From assembly GCF_052857255.1 (NCBI RefSeq), contig NC_135502.1, positions 190,475,257-190,539,256 on the forward strand: a stretch of DNA of 64,000 nucleotides, read 5' to 3'. Made by a program: the position numbers and the translations under genes. Of this stretch, positions 13,210 through 26,000 are shown one piece after another. Numbering within the stretch: position 1 is the stretch's first letter; every line of letters starts with the position of its first letter. Under the pieces are notes generated by a model. The model was not told the origin of the DNA. It saw only the letters and a list, made by a program, of their open reading frames with translations, and did not search any database. The DNA comes from Amblyomma americanum. Lineage: Eukaryota; Arthropoda; Arachnida; Ixodida; Ixodidae.

Positions 13210-13447
13210 ATCCATTTTGAAACAGCGCAACAAAGACGGGACGTGGAAACTGAGGTGTAAAGACAAACAAGCGCTGACTAACAACTGGGTTTATTGAAAA
13301 AAACACGCAAAATATATAGAGTTAGGAAAGACTAATCGCCACCATAGTCAACTCATGCCACATGTGACGTCAGATATCCAATCTCCCCTTCGGAAAGGGC
13401 GACCGATGGGCAACTAATGCACGTTGCGCCTTTCTCACGTATAAGAA
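13210..13447 (+). repeat. Foldback left inverted arm
   Basis: This arm pairs with 13471-13710 in reverse complement, from ATCCATTTTGAAACAGCGC inward to CTCACGTATAAGAA. I see only one substitution (GACGTCAG against GACGCCAG) and one 2-nt length difference (ATATATAGAG against ATATATACAGAG). Arms this similar suggest a recent insertion or strong homogenisation. The 23-nt spacer at 13448-13470 holds an extra direct copy of CTTATACGTGAGAAAG, so the tip of the hairpin carries its own small duplication. Confidence 0.9.
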
Positions 13448-13470
13448 AAGCTTATACGTGAGAAAGCTTA

Positions 13471-13710
13471 TTCTTATACGTGAGAAAGGCGCAACGTGCA
13501 TTAGTTGCCCATCGGTCGCCCTTTCCGAAGGGGAGATTGGATATCTGGCGTCACATGTGGCATGAGTTGACTATGGTGGCGATTAGTCTTTCCTAACTCT
13601 GTATATATTTTGCGTGTTTTTTTCAATAAACCCAGTTGTTAGTCAGCGCTTGTTTGTCTTTACACCTCAGTTTCCACGTCCCGTCTTTGTTGCGCTGTTT
13701 CAAAATGGAT
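13471..13710 (-). repeat. Foldback right inverted arm
   Basis: This is the reverse complement of 13210-13447. It ends at AAAATGGAT immediately before the right target duplication. Relative to the left arm it lacks the outer segment containing ACGTACCAACTTGCCC, so the two termini of the element are not equivalent. Confidence 0.9.
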
Positions 13711-13722
13711 CAATGCAGCCTG
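13711..13722. repeat. Right target-site duplication of the foldback element
   Basis: This is the second copy of CAATGCAGCCTG. The satellite resumes in register after it with GTAGAACGAAGCC. Confidence 0.85.
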
Positions 13723-16700
13723 GTAGAACGAAGCCAAGAACCTGAACAAAAAAGGCGAAATGGTTCCTCACCATCACCTCGCTCAGAGTGCCACCATGCC
13801 CTTTGCCAAAGAACGAAACGTGACTCGATTTCAAAAGTGTGACGTCAATGTTGCAGCAGCTGCCAATGTTACGCTGGTGGCCGCGAACAGTGGTTGATCG
13901 GTTCCACCGGTGCTGATGCCGTGTTGCTCGATGTTCCTTGTAGCGTCGTAAATCTCGGTATTACAGTAATTAAGCGTTTTCAGTTCGCTGTCGTAATTGC
14001 AGGTGTTCAGTCGAGCAATGCAGCCTGGTATAACGAAGCCAAGAACCTCATCCAAAAAGACGAAATGGTTCCTGAACATCACCTCGATCAGGGTGCCACC
14101 ATGCCCAGCGCCAAGGAACGAAACGTGACTCGATTTAAAACAGTGTGACGACAATTCTGCAGTAGCTGCCGATGTTACGCTGGGGCCATGAACAGTGGTG
14201 GATCGGTTCCACAGGTGCTGATGCCGTGTTGCTCTATGTTCCTTGTAGCGTCGTAACTCTCGGTAATACAGTAATTCAGCGTTTTCAGGTCGCTGTCGTA
14301 AATGCAGGTGTTCACTCGAGCAATGCAGACTGGTAAATCGAAGCCAAGAACCTGAACCAAAAATACGAAATGTTTCCTCAACATTCCCACACTAAGGGTG
14401 CCACCATGCCCAGTTCCAAAGAACGAATTGTGACTCGATTTAAAGCAGTGTGACATCAATGTTGTAGCAGCTGCCGATGTTACTATGGGGATCGTGAACA
14501 GTGGTGTGTGGGTTCCACAGGTTCTGATGTCGTGTTCCACGATGCTCCTTGTAGCGTCGTAACCCTCAGTATTACAGTAACTCAGCGTTTTCAGGTCGCT
14601 GTCGTAAATACAGGTGTTCACTCGAGCAATGCAGCCTGGTAAATCGAAGCCAAGAACCTCAGCCAAAAAGACGAAATGGCTCCTACACATTGGCTCGCTC
14701 AGAGTGCCACCATGCCGTGTGCCAAAGAGCGAAACGTAACTCGATTTAAAGTAGTGTGACGTCAATGTTGCAGCAGATGCCGATGTTACGCTGGGGGCCG
14801 TGAACAGTGCTGGATCGGTTCCACAGGGGCTGATGCCGTGTTCTCGATGTTCCTTGTAGCGTCGTAACCCTGGTTATTACACTAAATAAGCGTTTTCAGG
14901 TCGCTGTCTTAAATGCAGGTGTTCACTTGAGCAATGCAGCCTGGTAGAACGAAGCCAAGAACCTGAACCAAAAGATGAAATGGTTCCTCAACATCACCTC
15001 GCTTAGAGTGCCACCATGCCCTGTGCCAAAGAACGAAACGTGACTCTATTTAAAGCAGTGTGACGCCAATGTTGCAGCAGCTGAATATGTTACGCTGGTG
15101 GCCGTGTACAGTGGTCGATCGGTTCCACCGGTGCTGATGCCGTGTTGCTCGATGTTCTTTGTAGCGTCGTAAGTCTCAGTATTACAGTAATTAAGCGTTT
15201 TAAATCCGCTGCCGTAAATGCAGGTGTTCTGTCGAGCAATGCAGCCTAGTAGGACGAAGCCAAAAACCTCACCAAAAAGACGAAATGGTTCCTCAACATC
15301 ACCTCGCTTAGAGTGCCACCATGCCCTGTGCCAAAGAACGAAACGTGGCTCGATTTAAAGCAGTGTGATGTCAATGTTGCAGCAGCTGCCTATGTTACGC
15401 TGGTGGCCATGAACAGTAAGGCATCGGTTCAACCGGTGCTGATGCCGTGTTGCTCGATGTCCTTTGTAGTGTCGTAACTCTCGGTATTACAGTAATTAAG
15501 TGTTTTCAGGTTGCTGTCGTAAATGCAGGTGTTCAGTCGAGCAATGCAGCCTGGTAGAACGAAGCCAAGAACCTGAACCAAAAAGACGAAATGGTTCCTC
15601 AACATCACCTCGCTCAGAGTGCCACCATGCCTTGTGGCAAACAATAAAACGTGACTCGATTTAAAGCAGTGTGACGTCAATGTTGCAGCAGCTGCCGATG
15701 TTACGCTGGAGCACGTGAACAGTGGTGAATCGGATCCACACGTTCTGATGCCATGTTGCTGGATTTTCCTTGTAGCGTCGTAACCCTGGGTATCACTGTA
15801 ATTCAGCGTTTTCAGGTCGCTGCCTTAAATGCAGGTATTCACTCGAGCAATGCAGCCTGGTAGAACGAAGCCAAGAACCTGGACCAAAAAGACGAAAAGG
15901 TTCCTCAACATCACCTCGCTTAGAGTGCCACCATGCCCTGTGCTAAAGAACGAAAAATGACTCGATTTAAAGCAGTGTCACGTCAATGGTGCAGCAGCTG
16001 CCTATGTTACGCTGGGGGCCGTGAACAGTGGTGGATCGGTACCACAGCTGCTGATGCCGTGTTGCTCGATGTTCTTGTAGCGTCGTAACTCTCGGTATTA
16101 CAGTAATTAAGCGTTTTCAGGTCGCTGTCGTAAATGCAGGTGTTCAGTCGAGCAAAGCAGTTTGGTAGAACGAAGCCAAGCACCTCAACCAAAAAGACGA
16201 AATGGTTCCTCAACATCACCTCGCTCAGGTGGCCACCAACCCCAGTTCCTAAGAATGAAGCGTGAGTCGATTTATAGCAGTGTGACATCAATGTTGTAGC
16301 AGCGGCCGATGTTACGCTGAGGGCCGTGAACAGTGGTGAATCGGTTCCACAGGTGCTGATGCCGTGTTGCTCGTTTTTCCTTGTAGCGTCGTAACCCTCG
16401 GTATTACACTAAATTAGCGTTTTCAGGTCGCTGTCGTAAATGCAGGTGTTCACTCGAGCAATGCAGATTGGTAAAACGAAGCCAACAACCTGAGCGAAAA
16501 AGACGAAATGGTTCCTCAACATCCCCTCACTCAGGGTGCCACCATGCCCAGTGCCAAAGAACGAAGTGTGACTCGATTTAAAGCAGTGTGATGTCAATGT
16601 TGTAGCAGCTGCCGATGTTACTATGGGGATCGTGAATAGTGGTGGGTCGGTTCCACAGGTTCTGATGTCGTGTTCCTCGATGCTCCTTGTAGCGTCGTAG

Positions 16701-18575
16701 CTCTTGGTATTACAGTACCTCAGCGTTTTCAGGCCGCTGTCGTAAATACAGGTGTTCACTCGAGCAATGGAGCCTGGTAGAACGAAGCCAAGAACCTGAG
16801 CCAAAAAGACGAAATGGCTGCTACACATTGCCTCACTCAGAGTGCCGCCATGCCTTGTGCCAAAGAATGAAACGTAACTCGATTTAAAGTAGTGGGACGT
16901 TAATGTAGAAGCAGATGCCGATGTTACGCTGGGGGCCGTGAACAGTGGTGGATCGGTTCCACAGGGGCTGATGCCGTGTTCTCGATGTTCCTTGTAGCGT
17001 CGTAACCCTGTGTATCGCAGTAATTCAACGTTTTCAGGTCGCTGTCTTAAATGCAGGTGTTCGCTCGAGCAATGCAGCCTGGTAGAACGAAGCCAAGAAC
17101 CTGAACCGAAAAGTCGAAATGGTTCCTCAACATCACCTCGCTTAGAGTGCCACCATGCCCTGTGCTATAGAACGAAACCTGACGTCAATGTTGTACCAGC
17201 GGCCGATGTTACGCTGAGGGCCGTGAACATTGGTGGATCGGTTCCAGAGGTGCTGATGCCGTGTTGCTTGATGTTACTTGTAGCACCGTAACTCTTGGTA
17301 TTACAGTAATTCAGTTTTTTCAGGTCGCTGTCTTAAATGCAGGTGTTCATTCGAGCAATGCAGCCTAGTAGAACGAAGCCAAGAACCTGAACCAAAAAGA
17401 CGAAATCGTTCGTCAACATCTCCTCGCTCAGAGTGCCACCATGCCCTGTGCCAAAGAATGAAACGTTACTCGATTTAAAGCAGTGTGACGTCAATGTTGC
17501 AGCAGCTGCCTATGTTGCGTTGGTGGCCGTGAACAGTGGTGGATCGGTTCCAGCGGTGCTGATGCCGTGTTGCTCGATGTTCTTTGTAGCGTCGTAACTC
17601 TCCCTATTACAGTAATTAAGCGTTTTCAGGTCGCTGTCGTAAATGCAGGTGTTCAGTCGGGCAATGCAGCCTGGTAGAACGAAGCAAGAACCTCAACCAA
17701 AATGACGAAATGGTTCCTCAACATCACCTCGATCAGGGTGCCACCATGCCCAGTGCCAAAGAATTAAACGTGACTCGATTTAAAACTGTGTGACGTCAAT
17801 GTTGCAGCAGCTGCCGATGTTACGCTGGGCCCATGAGCACTGGTGGATCGGTCCCACAGGTGCTGATGCCGAGTTGCTCGATCTTCCTTGTAGCGTCGTA
17901 ACTATCGGTAATACAGTAAATTAGCGTTTTCAGGTCGCTGTCTTAAATGCAGGTGTTCATTTGAGCAATGCAGCCTGGTAGAACGAAGCCTAGAACCTGA
18001 ACCAAAAAGACGAAATGGTTCCTCAACATCACCTCGCTCAGAGTGCCACCATGTCCAGTGACAAAGAACGAATCGTGACTCGATTTAAAACACTGTGACG
18101 TCAATGCTTCAGCAGCTGCCGGTATTACGGTGGGGCTATGAACAGTGTCGGATAGGTTCGACAGGTGCTGATGCCGTGTTGCTCGATGTTCCTTGTATCA
18201 TCGTAACCCTCGGTAATACAGCAATTCAGCGTTTTCAGGTCGCTGTCGTAAATGCAGGTGTTCACTCGAGCAATGCAGCCTGGTAAAACTAAGCCTAGAA
18301 CCTGAACCAAAAAGACGAAATGGTTCTTCAATATCACCTCGCTCAGGGTGCCACCATACCCAGTTCCTAAGAATGAAGCGTGAGTCGATTTATAGCAGTG
18401 TGACATCAATGTTGTAGCAGCGGCCGATGTTACGCTGGAGCACGTGAACAGTGGTGAATCGGTTCCACACGTTCTGATGCCATGTTGCTCAATTTTCCTT
18501 GTAGCGTCGTAACCCTGGGTATCAAAGCATTCAGCGTTTTCAGGTCGCTGCCTTAAATGCAGGTGATCATTCGAG

Positions 18576-18587
18576 CAATGCAGCCTG
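18576..18587. other. Empty (pre-insertion) site corresponding to the foldback element
   Basis: A single CAATGCAGCCTG here is flanked on the left by GCCTTAAATGCAGGTGATCA and on the right by GTAGAACGAAGCC and the private marks AACAAAAAAGGCGAAATGG and CTCACCATCACC. The same private marks flank the foldback insertion at 13178-13710, so this is a paralogous copy of the site without the element. It confirms both element ends and the 12-bp duplication. Confidence 0.85.
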
Positions 18588-21500
18588 GTAGAACGAAGCC
18601 AAGAACCTGAACAAAAAAGGCGAAATGGTTCCTCACCATCACCTCGCTCAGAGTGCCACCATGCCCTTTGCCAAAGAACGAAACGTGACTCGATTTCAAA
18701 AGTGTGACGTCAATGTTGCAGCAGCTGCCAATGTTACGCTGGTGGCCTCGAACAGTGGTTGATCGGTTCCACCGGTGCTGATGCCGTTTTTCTCGATGTT
18801 CCTTGTAGCGTCGTAACTCTCGGTAATACAGTAATTCAGCGTTTTCAGGTCGCTGTCGTAAATGCAGGTGTTCACTCGAGCAATGCAGACTGGTAAATCG
18901 AAGCCAAGAACCTGAACCAAAAATACGAAATGTTTCCTCAACATTCCCACACTAAGGGTGCCACCATGCCCAGTTCCAAAGAACGAATTGTGACTCGATT
19001 TAAAGCAGTGTGGCATCAATGTTGTAGCAGCTGCCGATGTTACTATGGGGATCGTGAACAGTGGTGTGTGGGTTCCACAGGTTCTGATGTGTTCCTCGAT
19101 GCTCCTTGTAGCGTCGTAACTCTCAGTATTACAGTAACTCAGCGTTTTCAGGTCGCTGTCGTAAATACAGGTGTTCACTCGAGCAATGCAGCCTGGTAAA
19201 TCGAAGCCAAGAAACTGAGCCAAAAAGACGAAATGGCTCCTACACATTGCCTCGCTCAGAGTGCCACCATGCCTTGTGCCAAAGAACGAAACGTAACTCG
19301 ATTTAAAGTAGTGTGACGTCAATGTTGCAGCAGATGGCGATGGTACGCTGGGGGCCGTGAACAGTGGTGGATTGGCTCCACAGGGGCTGATGCCGTGTTC
19401 TCGATGTTCCTTGTAGCGTCGTAACCCTGGGTATTACACTAAAAAAGCGTTTTCAGGTCACTGTCCTAAATGCAGGTGTTCACATGAGCAATGCAGCCTG
19501 GTAGAACGAAGCCAAGAACCTGAACCAAAACATGAAATGGTTCCTCAACATCACCTCGCTTAGAGTGCCACCATGCCCTGTGCCAAAGAACAAAACGTGA
19601 CTCTATTTAAAGCAGTGTGACGCCAATGTTGCAGCAGCTGAATATGTTACGCTGGTGGCCGTGTACAGTGGTGGATCAGTTCCACCGGTGCTGATGCCGT
19701 GTTGCTCGATGTTCTTTGTAGCGTCGTAAGTCTCAGTATTACAGTAATTAAGCGTTTTAAATCCGCTGCCGTAAATGCAGGTGTTCTGTCGAGCAATGCA
19801 GCCTAGTAGAACGAAGCCAAAAACCTCACCAAAAAGACGAAATGGTTCCTCAACATCACCTCGCTTAGAGTGCCACCATGCCCTGTGCCAAAGAACGAAA
19901 CGTGACTCGATTTAAAGCAGTGTGATGTCAATGTTGCAGCAGCTGCCTATATTACGCTGGTGGCCATGAACAGTGAGGGATCGGTTCCACCGGTGCTGAT
20001 GCCGTGTTGCTCGATGTCCTTTGTAGTGTCGTAACTCTCGCTATTACAGTAATGTAATTAAGCGTTTTCAGGTCGCTGTCGTAAATGCAGGTGTTCAGTC
20101 GAGCAATGCAGCCTGGTAGAACGAAGCCAAGAACCTCAACCAAAAAGACGAAATGGTTCCTCGACATCACCTCGTTCCGAGTGCCACAATGTCCAGTGGC
20201 AAAGAACAAAACGTGACTCGATTTAAAACACAGACGTCAATGCTGCAGCAGCTGCCGATGTTGCGCTGGGGCTATGAAAAGGGTCGGATCGGTTCCACCG
20301 GTGCTGATGCCGTGTTGCTCGATGTTCTTTGTAGCGTCGTAACTCTCGGTATTACAGTAATTAAGCGTTTTCAGGTCGCTGCAGTAAATGCAGGTGTTCA
20401 GTCGAGCAATGCAGCCTGGTAGAACGAAGCCAAGAGCCTGAGCCAAAAAGACGAAATGGCTGCTACACATTGCCTCACTCAGAGTGCCACCATGCCTTGT
20501 GCCAAAGAATGAAACGTAACTCGATTTAAAGTAGTGGGACGTCAATGTAGCAGCAGATGCCGATGTTACGCTGGGGGCCGTGAACAGTGGTGGATCGGTT
20601 CCACAGGGGCTGATGCCGTGTTCTCGATGTTCCTTGTAGCGTCGTAACCCTGCGTATCGCAGTAATTCAGCGTTTTCAGGTCGCTGTCTTAAATGCAGGT
20701 GTTCGCTCGAGCAATGCAGCCTGGTAGAACGAAGCCAAGAACCTCAACCGAAAAGTCGAAACGGTTTCTTAACATCACCTCGCTTAGAGTGCCACCATGC
20801 CCTGTGCTATATAACGAAACCTGACGTCAATGTTGTACCAGCGGCCGATGTTACGCTGAGGGCCGTGAACAGTGGTGGATCGGTTCCAGAGGTGCTGATG
20901 CCGTGTTGCTTGATGTTACTTGTAGCGCCGTAACTCTCGGTATTACAGTAATTCAGCGTTTTCAGTTCGCTGTCTTAAATGCATGTGGTCATTCGAGCAA
21001 TGCAGCCTAGTAAAACGAAGCCAAGAACCTGAACCAAAAAGACGAAATCGTTCGTCAACATCTCCTCGCTCAAAGTGCCACCATGCTCTGTGCCAAAGAA
21101 CGAAACGTGACTCGATTAAAAGAAGTGTGACGTCAATGTTGCACCAGCTGCCAATGTTACGCTGGTGGCTGTGAACAGTGGTGGATCGGTTCCACCGGTG
21201 CTGATGCCGTGTTGCTTGATGTTCCTTGTAGCGTCGTAACTCTCGGTATTACAGTAATTAAGCGTTTTCAGGTCGCTGTCGTAATTGCAGGTGTTCAGTC
21301 GAGCAATGCAGCCTGGTAGAACGAAGCCAAGAACCTGAACCAAAAAGACGAAATGGTTCCTCAACATCACCTCGCTCAGAATGCCACCACGCCCTGTGCT
21401 AAAGAACGAAACCTGACGTCAATGTTGTACCAGCGGCCGATGTTACGCTGAAGGACGTGAACAGTGGTGGATCGGTTCCAGAGGTGCTGATGCCGTGTTG

Positions 21501-23074
21501 TTTGATGTTACTTGTAGCGCCGTAACTCTTGGTATTACAGTAATTCAGCTTTTTCAGGTCGCTGTCTTAAATGCAGGTGTTCATTCGAGCAATGCAGCCT
21601 AGTAGAACGAAGCCAAGAACCTGAACCAAAAAGACGAAATCGTTCGTCAACATCTCCTCGCTCAGAGTGCCACCATGCCCTGTGCCAAAGAACGAAACGT
21701 GACTCGATTTAAAACACTGTGACGTCAATGCTTCAGCAGCTGCCGGTATTAAGGTGGGGCTATGAACAGTGTCGGATAGGTTCCACAGGTGCTGATGCCG
21801 TGTTGCTCGATGTTCCTTGTATCGTCGTAACTCTCGGTAATGCAGCAATTCAGCGTTTTCAGGTCGCTGTCGTAAATGCAGGTGTTCACTCGAGCAATGC
21901 AGCCTGGTAAAACGAAGCCTAGAACCTGAACCAAAAAGACGAAATGGTTCCTCAACATCACCTCGCTCAGAGTGCCACCATGTCCAGTGACAAAGAACTA
22001 AACGTGACTCGATTTAAAACAGTGTGACGCCAATGTTGCAGCAGCTGCCGATGTTAAGCTGGTGGTCGTGAACAGTGGTGGATCGGTTCCACCGGTGCTG
22101 ATGCCGTGTTGCTCGATGTTCTTTGTAGCGTCGTAACTCTCGGTATTACAGTAATTAAGCGTTTTCAGGACGCTGTCTTAAAAGCAGGTGTTCATTCGAG
22201 CAATGCAGCCTGGTAAAACGAAGCCTAGAACCTGAACCAAAAAGACGAAATGGTTCCTCAACATCTCCTCGCTCAGAGTGCCACCATGCCCTGTGCCAAA
22301 GAACGAAACGTGACTCGATTTAAAGCAGTGGGACGTTAGTGTTGCAGCAGCTGCCTATGTTACGCTGGTGGCCGTGAACAGTGGTGGATCGGTTCCACCG
22401 GTGCTGATGCCGTGTTGCTCGATGTTCTTTGTAGCGTCGTAACTCTCGGTATTACAGTAATTAAGCGTGTTCAGGTCGCTGTCGTAAATACAGGTGCTCA
22501 GTCGAGCAATGCAGCCTGGTAAAAGGAAGCCTAGAACCTGAACCAAAAAGACGAAATGGTTCCTCAACATCTCCTCGCTCAGAGTGCCACCATGACCCTG
22601 TGCCAAAGAACGAAACGTGATTCGATTTAATTCAGTGTGACGTCAATGTTGCGGCAGCTGCCTATGTTACGCTGGTGGCCGTGAACAGTGGTGGATCGGT
22701 TCCACCGGTGCTGATGCCATGTTGCTCGATGTTCTTTGTAGCGTCGTAACTCTCGGTATAACAGTAATTAAGCGTTTTCAGGTCGCTGTCGTAAATGCAG
22801 GTGTTCATTCGGGCAATGCAGCCTGGTAGAACGAAGCAAGAACCTCAACCAAAAAGACGAAATGGTTCCTCAACATCACCTCGATCAGGGTGCCACCATG
22901 CCCAGTGCCAAAGAATTAAACGTGACTCGATTTAAAACTGTGTGACGTCAATGTTGCAGCAGCTGCCAAATGTTACGCTGGGCCCATGAGCAGTGGTGGA
23001 TCGGTCCCACAGGTGCTGATGCCGAGTTGCTCGATCTTCCTTGTAGCGTCGTAACTCTCGGTAATACAGTAAAT

Positions 23075-26000
23075 TAGCGTTTTCAGGTCGCTGTCTTAAA
23101 TGCAGGTGTTCATTTGAGCAATGCAGCCTGGTAGAAACAAGCCTAGAACCTGAACCAAAAAGACGAAATGGTTCCTCAACATCACCTCGCTCAGAGTGCC
23201 ACCATGTCCAGTGACAAAGAAGGAAACAAGACTCGATTTAAAACACTGTGACGTCAATGCTTCAGCAGCTGCCGGTATTACGGCGGGGCTATAAACAGTG
23301 TCGGATAGGTTCCACAGGTGCTGATGCCGCGTTGCTCGATGTTCCTTGTATCGTCGTAACTCTCGGTAATACAGCAATTCAGCGTTTTCAGGTCGCTGTC
23401 GTAAATGCAGGTGTTCACTCGAGCAATGCAGCCTGGTAAAACGAAGCCTAGAACTTGAACCAAAAAGACGAAATGGTTCTTCAATATCACCTCGCTCAGG
23501 GTGACACCATACCCAGTTCCTAAGAATGAAGCGTGAGTCGATTTATAGCTGTGTGACATCAATGTTGTAGCAGCGGCCGATGTTGCGCTGAGGGCCGTGA
23601 ACAGTGGTGAATCGGTTCCACAGGTGCTGATGCCGTGTTGCTCGATATTCGTTGTAGCGTCGTAACCCTCGGTATTACAATAAATAAGCGTTTTCAGGTC
23701 GCTGTCTTAAATGCAGGTGATCACTCGAGCAATGCAGCCTGGTAGAACGAAGCCAAATACCTGAGCCAAAAAGACGAAATGGCTCCTACACATTGCCTCG
23801 CTCAGAGTGCCACCATGCCTTGTGCCAAAGAACGAAACGTAACTCGATTTAAAGTAGTGTGACGTCAATCTTGCAGCAGATGCGATGTTACGCTGGGGGC
23901 CGTGAACAGTGGTTAATCGGTTCCACAGGGGCTTATGATGTGTTCTCGATGTTCCTTGTAGCGTCGTATCCTTGGGTATCACAGTAATTCAGCGTTTTCA
24001 GGTCGCTGCCTTAAATGCAGGTGTTCACTCGAGCAATGCAGCCTGGTAGAACGAAGCCAAGAACCTGAACCAAAAGATGAAATGGTTCCTCAACATCACC
24101 TCGCTTAGAGTGCCAGCATGCCCTGTGCCAAAGAACGAAACGTGACTCGATTTAGAAAAGTGTGACGTCAATGTTGCAGCAGCTGCCAATATTACGCTGG
24201 TGGCCGTGAACAGTGGTGGATCGGTTCCACCGGTGCTGATGCCATGTTGCTCGATATTCCTTGTAGCTTCGTAACTCTCGGTATTACAGTAATTAGGCGT
24301 TTTCAGGTCGCTTTCGTAATTGCAGGTGTTCAGTCGAGCAATGTAGCCTGGTGGAATGAAGCCAAGAACCTGAACCAAATAGACGAAATGGTTCCCCAAC
24401 AACATTCGCTCAGAGTGCCACCATGCCCTGTGCCAAAGAACGAAACGTGACTCGATTTAAAGCAGTGTGACGTCAATGTTGCAGCAGCTGCCTATGTTAC
24501 GCTGGTGGCCGTGAACAGTGGTGGATCGGTTCCACCGGTGCTGATGCCGTGTTGCTCGATGTCCTTTGTAGCGTCGTAACTCTCGGTATTACAGTAATTA
24601 GGCGTTTTCAGGTCGCTGTCCTAAATGCAGGTGTTCAGTCGGGCAATGCAGCCTGGTAGAACGAAGCAAGAACCTCAACCAAAAAGACGAAATGGTTCCT
24701 CAACATCACCTCGATCAGGGTGCCACCATGCCCAGTGCCAAAGAATTAAACGTGACTCGATTTAAAACTGTGTGGCGTCAATGTTGCAGCAGCTGCCGAT
24801 GTTACGCTGGGCCCATGAGCAGTGGTGGATCGGTCCCACAGGTGCTGATGCCGAGTTGCTCGATCTTCCTTGTAGCGTCGTAACTCTCGGTAATACAGTA
24901 AATTAGCTTTTTCAGGTCGCTGTCTTAAATGCAGGTGTTCATTTGAGCAATGCAGCCTGGTAGAACGAAGCCTAGAACCTGAACCAAAAAGACGAAATGG
25001 TTCCTCAACATCACCGCGCTCAGAGTGCCACCATGTCCTGTGACAAAGAACGAAACGTGACTCGATTTAAAACACTGTGACGTCAATGCTTCAGCAGCTG
25101 CCGGTATTACGGTGGAGCTATGAACAGTGTCGGATAGGTTCCACAGGTGCTGATGCCGTGTTGCTCGATGTTCCTTGTATCGTCGTAACTCTCGGTAATA
25201 CAGCAATTCAGCGTTTTCAGGTCGCTGTCGTAAATGCAGCTGTTCACTCGAGCAATGCAGCCTGGTAAAACGAAGCCTAGAATCTGAACCAAAAAGACGA
25301 AATGGTTCCTCAACATCACCTCGCTCAGAGTGCCACCATGTCCAGTGACAAAGAACGAAACGTGACTCGATTTAAAACACTGTGACGTCAATGCTGCAGC
25401 AGCTGCGATGTTACGCTGGGGCTATGAACAGTGTCGGATCGGTTCCACAGGTGCTGATGCCGTGTTGCTCGATGTTCCTTGTATCGTCGTAACTCTCGGT
25501 AATACAGCAATTCAGCGTTTTCAGGTCGCTGTCGTAATTGCAGGTGTTCAGTCGAGCAATGCAGCCTGGTAAAACGAAGCCAAGAACCTGAACCAAAAAG
25601 ACGAAATGGTTCCTCAACATCCCCTCACTCAGGGTGCCACCATGCCCAGTGCCAAAGAACGAAGTGTGACTCGATTTAAAGCACTGTGACGTCAATGTTG
25701 TAGCAGCTGCCGATGTGACTATGGGGATCGTGAACAGTGGTGGGTTGATTCCACAGGTTCTGATGTCGTGTTCCTCGATGCTCCTTGTAGCGTCGTAACT
25801 CTCGGTATTACAGTAACTCAGCGTTTTCAGGTCGCTGTCGTAAATACAGGTGATCACTCGCGCAATGCAGCCTGGTAGAACGAAGCCAAGAACCTGAACC
25901 AAAAAATGAAATGGTTCCTCAACATCCCCTCACTCAGGGTGCCACCATGCCCAGTGCCAAAGAACGAAGTGTGACTCGATTTAAAGCAGTGTGACATCAA

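Larger units (their letters stand above)
13178..13710. mobile_element. Foldback (hairpin) insertion element, 533 bp
   Basis: This is a sharply bounded non-satellite insertion made of two inverted arms around a 23-nt spacer, flanked by the 12-bp direct duplication CAATGCAGCCTG. The left end has about 32 extra bases (13178-13209, including TTTGGGCAAGTTGGTACGT) that are not mirrored on the right, where the arm stops at AAAATGGAT. It has no plausible transposase, so it would be non-autonomous. The arm sequence, with CAGCGCAACAAAGACGGGAC and AAGCGCTGACTAACAACTGG, resembles a repeat that I recall as abundant in hard-tick sequences; this is memory, not a search. Its family is uncertain. It could be a foldback transposon, or a head-to-head dimer of a short element inserted by LINE machinery, which the 12-bp duplication would also fit. 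Confidence 0.85.
13010..15560. repeat. Satellite block duplicated at about 18420-20125; this copy carries the foldback
   Basis: The block beginning GATGTTACGCTGGAGCACGT, followed by the unusual GGTATCAAAGCATTCAGCG, recurs at 18420. Right of the foldback insertion the shift is 4,865 bp (16 units). From about 14240 it is about 4,560 bp (15 units), so this copy has one extra monomer near 13930-14230. After removing the foldback and its duplicated target (545 bp), the two copies differ in length by about 300 bp, as expected for one unit. Confidence 0.75.

Noticed and set aside
12997..13284. Frame with SACLSLHLSFHVPSLLRCFK over the foldback left arm
   Set aside because: It runs from hairpin arm into satellite, and the same peptide arises from the right arm on the other strand. 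It is a repeat-derived frame, not a gene.
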